From NCBI GenBank assembly GCA_959018155.1, contig CAUEKH010000064.1, positions 1-9,944 of the forward strand: a DNA stretch of 9,944 nt, written 5' to 3'. The notes under the pieces are model-generated. The model saw nothing but the letters and a program-made list of their open reading frames with translations. It searched no databases and had not been told where the DNA came from. Below, one piece after another: positions 7,605 through 9,944 of the stretch (its first letter is position 1; each line of letters opens with the position of its first letter). The translations under genes were made by a program, and so were the position numbers. The DNA is from an uncultured Hungatella sp. Its GTDB lineage: Bacteria; Bacillota; Clostridia; Lachnospirales; Lachnospiraceae.

Positions 7605-7636
7605 ACGGGGAAACCTGAAAAAACAGATTGCCCCGT
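7605..7636 (+). repeat. Hairpin unit 3
   Basis: Arms ACGGGGAAA and TTGCCCCGT pair with one A-G mismatch around loop CCTGAAAAAACAGA. It starts only 2 nt after unit 2. Confidence 0.78.
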
Positions 7637-7650
7637 TAGCAGGAAACATG

Positions 7651-7682
7651 GCGGGGAAACCTTAAATTTCAGATATCCCCGT
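7651..7682 (+). repeat. Hairpin unit 4
   Basis: Arms GCGGGGAAA and TATCCCCGT pair with one mismatch and one G-T wobble around loop CCTTAAATTTCAGA. The total length is again 32 nt. Confidence 0.75.
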
Positions 7683-7685
7683 GCG

Positions 7686-7726
7686 GCGGGGAAACCTCTA
7701 TATATTCTATAGTCTAATTTCCCCCT
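7686..7726 (+). repeat. Hairpin unit 5, with longer AT-rich loop
   Basis: Arms GCGGGGAAA (7686-7694) and TTTCCCCCT (7718-7726) enclose a 23-nt loop, 9 nt longer than in units 1-4. The loop is very AT-rich and holds a small inverted repeat, CTATA at 7698-7702 and TATAG at 7708-7712. It is a candidate melting region. Confidence 0.6.
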
Positions 7727-7735
7727 CACGGTGTC

Positions 7736-7789
7736 ACGGGGGTAGGAATGGACGGGCTTAAGGCACAGCCCGCCCGTTCCCTTCCCCCT
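7736..7789 (+). repeat. Degenerate unit 6 enclosing a strong GC-rich hairpin
   Basis: Outer arms ACGGGGGTA (7736-7744) and CTTCCCCCT (7781-7789) resemble the array arms. Inside them, GGAATGGACGGGC (7745-7757) pairs with GCCCGCCCGTTCC (7768-7780), with one A-C mismatch and one G-T wobble, around a 10-nt loop. There is no T-run after it, so it does not look like a standard intrinsic terminator. It could be an origin hairpin, a structured leader or a degenerate terminator. Confidence 0.6.
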
Positions 7790-7840
7790 CCCCATGACAA
7801 TGCAAATTTCGGAAAGTAAAAATTTTGCGAGAAAAAATAA

Positions 7841-7846
7841 AGGAGG
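7841..7846 (+). promoter_or_regulatory. Ribosome binding site of the 77-residue gene
   Basis: AGGAGG lies 10 nt before ATG at 7857. The earlier in-frame ATG at 7794 has only a pyrimidine-rich stretch in front of it, so this site favours 7857. Confidence 0.6.
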
Positions 7847-7856
7847 CAATGCAGGG

Positions 7857-8090
7857 ATGAAAAAAAATACCTCAAAAGATAAACGATTATTTGTAGCTTG
7901 CGACATGCCGCCAATGTACCGTACTCAGCCGGGACAGAAGTATACACATAAAGACGATGATGTACTTGATTGGATTTCTAAGCGCCCGGGGCTGTTGACA
8001 TATGTTTTTGATAAGCTGGCGCAAAGTGGATACATTGTTTACGATTCAGGTACAGGTAAATGGCAGGGAGTTGATTATGATGGAGATTAG
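7857..8090 (+). CDS. Hypothetical phage protein (77 aa)
   Basis: The start is set at ATG 7857, 10 nt after AGGAGG; the longer frame from 7794 lacks a binding site and runs into the repeat array flank. The product begins with a Lys-rich segment, then has RLFVACDMPPMYRTQPG and a compact C-terminal part (DVLDWISKRPGLLTYVFDKL, then SGYIVYDSGTGKWQGVDYDGD). The latter has the rhythm of a small folded domain with two helices and a strand pair. I do not recognise a named family. Its last 14 nt overlap the start of the RusA gene, so the two are probably translationally coupled. It is the first gene after the hairpin array. Confidence 0.75.
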   Translation: MKKNTSKDKRLFVACDMPPMYRTQPGQKYTHKDDDVLDWISKRPGLLTYVFDKLAQSGYIVYDSGTGKWQGVDYDGD

Positions 8091-8475
8091 TTTTTTTATG
8101 CAGATGCAGCCCCCGACCATAACGCATCAAGAGAAGCAGGTACACGTAGTAAATGGCAGGCCGGTATTCTATGAACCGGCAGAACTGAAGGCGGCCAGAG
8201 CAAAGCTGAGAGCGCACCTGGGACAGCACATACCAGAAGAACGATTTGCCGGCCCGCTCCGGCTGACAACCTGGTGGTGCTTCCCGATTAAGGGAGACCA
8301 TAAAGACGGTGAGTATAAGACCAGTAAACCGGATACAGACAACTTGGTGAAGTTGCTTAAGGATGTGATGACAGAACTGCACTTTTGGGGAGACGACGCC
8401 CAGGTAGCCTGTGAGGTGATATGCAAGTACTGGGCGGATATGCCGGGAATTTATGTGAAGGTGGAAAGCCTATGA
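8077..8475 (+). CDS. rusA: RusA-family Holliday junction resolvase (132 aa)
   Basis: RusA-type endonucleases cut four-way DNA junctions using clustered metal-binding aspartates. Here KPDTDN (residues 84-89; Asp86 and Asp88) and the following WGDDAQV (104-110; Asp106/107) match the family's catalytic arrangement of two Asp before a helix and a third after it. Length, 132 residues, suits the family. ATG codons at 8077 and 8080 are both possible; AGGGAG at 8065-8070 lies 6 or 9 nt upstream. An earlier in-frame start at 8002 lies deep in the preceding gene and is unlikely. The gene overlaps its upstream neighbour by 14 nt and its downstream neighbour by 4 nt (ATGA). Its likely job is resolving recombination intermediates before packaging. 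Confidence 0.92.
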   Translation: MMEISFFMQMQPPTITHQEKQVHVVNGRPVFYEPAELKAARAKLRAHLGQHIPEERFAGPLRLTTWWCFPIKGDHKDGEYKTSKPDTDNLVKLLKDVMTELHFWGDDAQVACEVICKYWADMPGIYVKVESL

Positions 8476-8714
8476 CAAATCAGGAAGTACAACAGGCTTT
8501 TAGTGAAGTGTACAACGATTTCTGGCTTCGGTACCGGGATAAGCAGCCGAAAGAAGACTCTCCGGAGTGGGAACGAATGCATACACAGGCGGTAGTCCTG
8601 AAACGGAAATATCCTCTGTTGGAAGAGGCGATAAATCGAATGGTAACAGAGATAATGGAACGGGAAAAAGGCCGGGGAAGGATAGAAAAAGATTTCTGCC
8701 GGCCGCCAGGATAA
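8472..8714 (+). CDS. Hypothetical helical protein (80 aa)
   Basis: ATG at 8472 overlaps the RusA stop codon (ATGA), with AAGGTGG at 8458-8464 acting as binding site 7 nt upstream. The 80-residue chain is highly charged and predicted helical (EVYNDFWLRYRDKQ, then WERMHTQAVVLKRKYPLLEE), with a basic Gly/Arg tail. Small proteins of this look are frequent after RusA in Firmicutes phages, but I cannot assign a function. A longer frame from 8421 would overlap the RusA gene by more than 50 nt and has no binding site. The stop codon merges into the next ribosome binding site (TAAGGAG). Confidence 0.78.
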   Translation: MTNQEVQQAFSEVYNDFWLRYRDKQPKEDSPEWERMHTQAVVLKRKYPLLEEAINRMVTEIMEREKGRGRIEKDFCRPPG

Positions 8715-8726
8715 GGAGAATAGACC

Positions 8727-9266
8727 ATGAAGGTTAGAATATCAACACAAGAAGCAAGCGCTGCCATGAATTTTGAAGAGGAGGAAGCGCTGGAAGTATT
8801 TGCAAAGCTGAATGAAACGCTTTTAAGCCTAAAAAAGAAATCAGTAAAAGCAGCGGTAAGGGAACCCGTAAATCCAGTTGTACCTTTGGAGGAGGAGTAT
8901 CAGCCAGAGCCTAAAGCTGTGACGCCGGTTCCGAAGAAAGAAGAAAAGGAATCGGAAGAACTTCCTTCAGAAACAGTGAAATACAGGGGATTTCTTTACA
9001 TAAAATGTCCCAAGTGCGGGAATATCAAAGGCTTTTATATGAAAAAGGAATCCGACCATTATCACTGTGACGCCTGCGGAGCAAGGACAGAGTTCGAGAA
9101 ACCATTGGCACCACTGTGGGTCCACTGTGAGTGCGGCGGCAGTTTTAAGTATATGACCAATATGACAGAGCCAATGTTTGATATTAACTGCCTGGAATGC
9201 GGGGCGCCGGTTGCGGTGAAATGGAACGGGAATAAGCATCTGTATGAGACGATAAGAGAGGGATAG
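8727..9266 (+). CDS. Double zinc-ribbon-like phage protein (179 aa)
   Basis: AAGGAG at 8713-8718 precedes ATG 8727 by 8 nt. The N-terminal half (about residues 15-85) is acidic and helical, then Pro/Glu/Lys-rich and probably disordered. The C-terminal half holds two candidate zinc ribbons: CPKC at 94-97 with CDAC at 114-117, and CEC at 134-136 with CLEC at 155-158. The spacings fit zinc-ribbon folds that bind nucleic acid or proteins. I do not recognise a named family. Its place after the resolvase suggests an accessory or regulatory role in the early region, but this is inference only. Confidence 0.82.
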   Translation: MKVRISTQEASAAMNFEEEEALEVFAKLNETLLSLKKKSVKAAVREPVNPVVPLEEEYQPEPKAVTPVPKKEEKESEELPSETVKYRGFLYIKCPKCGNIKGFYMKKESDHYHCDACGARTEFEKPLAPLWVHCECGGSFKYMTNMTEPMFDINCLECGAPVAVKWNGNKHLYETIREG

Positions 9267-9267
9267 A

Positions 9268-9486
9268 ATGGCAAGAAAGATTAAGCTTTTCCCGGTACCG
9301 CATGTGGAACTGTGTATCCATGCGTCAGACGAGATGGTAAAAGACTTGAGGGAGTGCCAAAGGCTGGCCAAATTGCAAGGCGATGGAAAAGACTGTCAGA
9401 CATGTAGTTGGAGAGAGGTGGAAATTGAAAACACGGGCTTGTGTGAGTGGCCAGGGGTAATAGAAAAGATATTGGAGGAAAGTTGA
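9268..9486 (+). CDS. Cysteine-containing hypothetical protein (72 aa)
   Basis: The ATG lies 1 nt after the upstream stop, with AGAGAGG just before it. The 72-residue product has five cysteines (16, 30, 43, 46, 59), including CQTC at 43-46. The CxxC plus flanking Cys/His residues (His12, Cys16, His18, Cys59) could hold a metal ion. No family is recognised. Tight coupling to the double zinc-ribbon gene suggests co-expression. Confidence 0.72.
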   Translation: MARKIKLFPVPHVELCIHASDEMVKDLRECQRLAKLQGDGKDCQTCSWREVEIENTGLCEWPGVIEKILEES

Positions 9487-9519
9487 GATTTTCGGGATAA
9501 CAGATAGGAGATTGAAGAT

Positions 9520-9927
9520 ATGAATGAATTAATTAAAATGCTCAAGAAGCATGTAGAGGAGCAGGAAGAAGAATATAAAAAGAAAAAGCATGACTTTGAA
9601 GATGCAGAAAAGGTATATAAAAAAGCATTGAAGGAAGAAACGATGAGAAAGAGACTTATACTTGCAAAAAATTTTATAAAAGTAGCAGATATCATTCATA
9701 AAAATGATCTCCGCTGTGTCTATATGGAGGGTGTAGATCCTCAGTATGATGTGGACCCATATATAAATCCTCTCTTTATCGTGCAGGATAATAACAAATG
9801 CGACGCATGTATTACCATTCAAGATGGTGTGGTGCACGGAGGACTGAGGGAAGGTTTTGACCGCCGATGGTTAAACAGGCTTATTTCTGATATCGAACAG
9901 TTTTGTGAAAGTTGCGGTCAGAATTAG
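9520..9927 (+). CDS. Hypothetical coiled-coil protein with two CxxC pairs (135 aa)
   Basis: AGGAG at 9506-9510 precedes ATG 9520 by 9 nt. Residues 1-46 are almost all Lys, Glu and Leu/Ile/Met and should form a coiled coil. The rest looks globular (RCVYMEGVDPQYDVDP, then LFIVQDNNKCDACITIQDGVVHGG) and contains CDAC at 94-97 and CESC at 129-132, a possible split metal site. I do not recognise the family. The gene is visibly richer in A+T than the replication genes, which suggests separate acquisition or a moron-like accessory gene. The stop at 9925-9927 is followed by only 17 nt, in which nothing can be recognised. Confidence 0.7.
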   Translation: MNELIKMLKKHVEEQEEEYKKKKHDFEDAEKVYKKALKEETMRKRLILAKNFIKVADIIHKNDLRCVYMEGVDPQYDVDPYINPLFIVQDNNKCDACITIQDGVVHGGLREGFDRRWLNRLISDIEQFCESCGQN

Positions 9928-9944
9928 ATTGGACTTAATCAATA

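Larger units (their letters stand above)
7526..7789 (+). repeat. Array of six inverted-repeat hairpin units; candidate replication origin
   Basis: Six units start at 7526, 7571, 7605, 7651, 7686 and 7736, giving steps of 45, 34, 46, 35 and 50 nt. Units 1-4 are each exactly 32 nt with a 9-nt arm, 14-nt loop and 9-nt arm. The left arm is close to ACGGGGAAA, the right arm close to TTTCCCCGT, and the loop close to CCTGAAAAAAHAGA. Gaps between units 1-2, 2-3, 3-4 and 4-5 are 13, 2, 14 and 3 nt, so the array has a paired rhythm. It fills the gap between the primase-helicase gene and the next small gene. Repeated sites beside an initiator gene are typical of phage and plasmid origins, so an origin is the leading reading. 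A structured RNA or operator cluster remains possible. Confidence 0.72.

Noticed and set aside
7698..7713. Promoter -10 elements (TATATT or TATAGT) in unit 5
   Set aside because: No acceptable -35 element lies about 17 nt upstream, where the sequence is GC-rich repeat arm. The AT-rich tract is better explained by the array.
7526..7725. CRISPR-like array (repeated hairpins of 32 nt)
   Set aside because: The gaps between units are only 2-14 nt and the units themselves vary. There is no set of similar-length unique spacers and no cas gene in the window.
7738..7788. Intrinsic terminator
   Set aside because: The stem is strong, but it is followed by CCCCTCCCCATGAC rather than a T-run, so standard termination is not supported.
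7801..7829. Small inverted repeat GCAAA...TTTGC before the 77-residue gene
   Set aside because: Pairing is only about 5 bp before a misfit, and no function can be supported.
8002..8076. Upstream extension of the RusA gene
   Set aside because: It would overlap the preceding gene by about 90 nt, encodes residues unlike the RusA N-terminus and has no binding site.
7526..8090. Type III toxin-antitoxin locus (repeat RNA, hairpin, small gene)
   Set aside because: The layout is superficially similar, but the downstream 77-residue product is too short and lacks any visible ToxN-like pattern. The units are hairpins at alternating spacing rather than uniform direct repeats.

Overview
This window is the replication and recombination module of a temperate phage or integrated prophage. 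The likely host is a mid-GC Clostridia-type Firmicute, with Lachnospiraceae-like bacteria the best guess. The evidence for the host is strong AGGAGG-type ribosome binding sites in front of almost every gene, short or overlapping gene junctions, and a gene set typical of clostridial siphophages. Every supported gene lies on the + strand and most are nearly contiguous, so the window reads as one early-type operon. No integrase, repressor, structural gene, rRNA, tRNA or CRISPR array is visible.

Layout. Positions 18-822 hold three small unrecognised genes, one with a hydrophobic C-terminal half. Positions 836-5297 hold four linked DNA-metabolism genes: an SMC/Rad50-like coiled-coil ATPase, a Sak4-like RecA-fold ATPase, a DUF669 protein (predicted single-strand-DNA-binding partner), and an SF2 DEAH helicase. 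Positions 5311-7539 encode a 742-residue primase-helicase with a PriCT-2-like N-terminus, an AEP-like primase core, a RepA/AAA_25 helicase and a C-terminal helix-turn-helix. Positions 8077-8475 encode a RusA-family Holliday junction resolvase. The remaining downstream genes are small; three of them have paired cysteines suggesting metal binding.

The most interesting non-coding structure is at 7526-7789, directly after the primase-helicase and overlapping its last codons. It is an array of six inverted-repeat units with arms like ACGGGGAAA and TTTCCCCGT. The first four are exactly 32 nt each, built as a 9-nt arm, a 14-nt loop and a 9-nt arm. Their starts alternate between about 45 and about 34 nt apart, so the units form pairs. 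The fifth unit carries an AT-rich insertion and the sixth encloses a strong GC-rich hairpin. I interpret this as the candidate replication origin recognised by the neighbouring primase-helicase. This is inference, and a structured RNA is an alternative.

A working model: the primase-helicase opens and primes at the hairpin array. The DUF669 protein coats single strands, and the Sak4-like ATPase with the SF2 helicase drives annealing or strand invasion for recombination-dependent replication. The SMC-like ATPase may process or tether ends, and RusA resolves the junctions. No DNA polymerase is seen, so the host replicase or a gene outside the window would supply synthesis.
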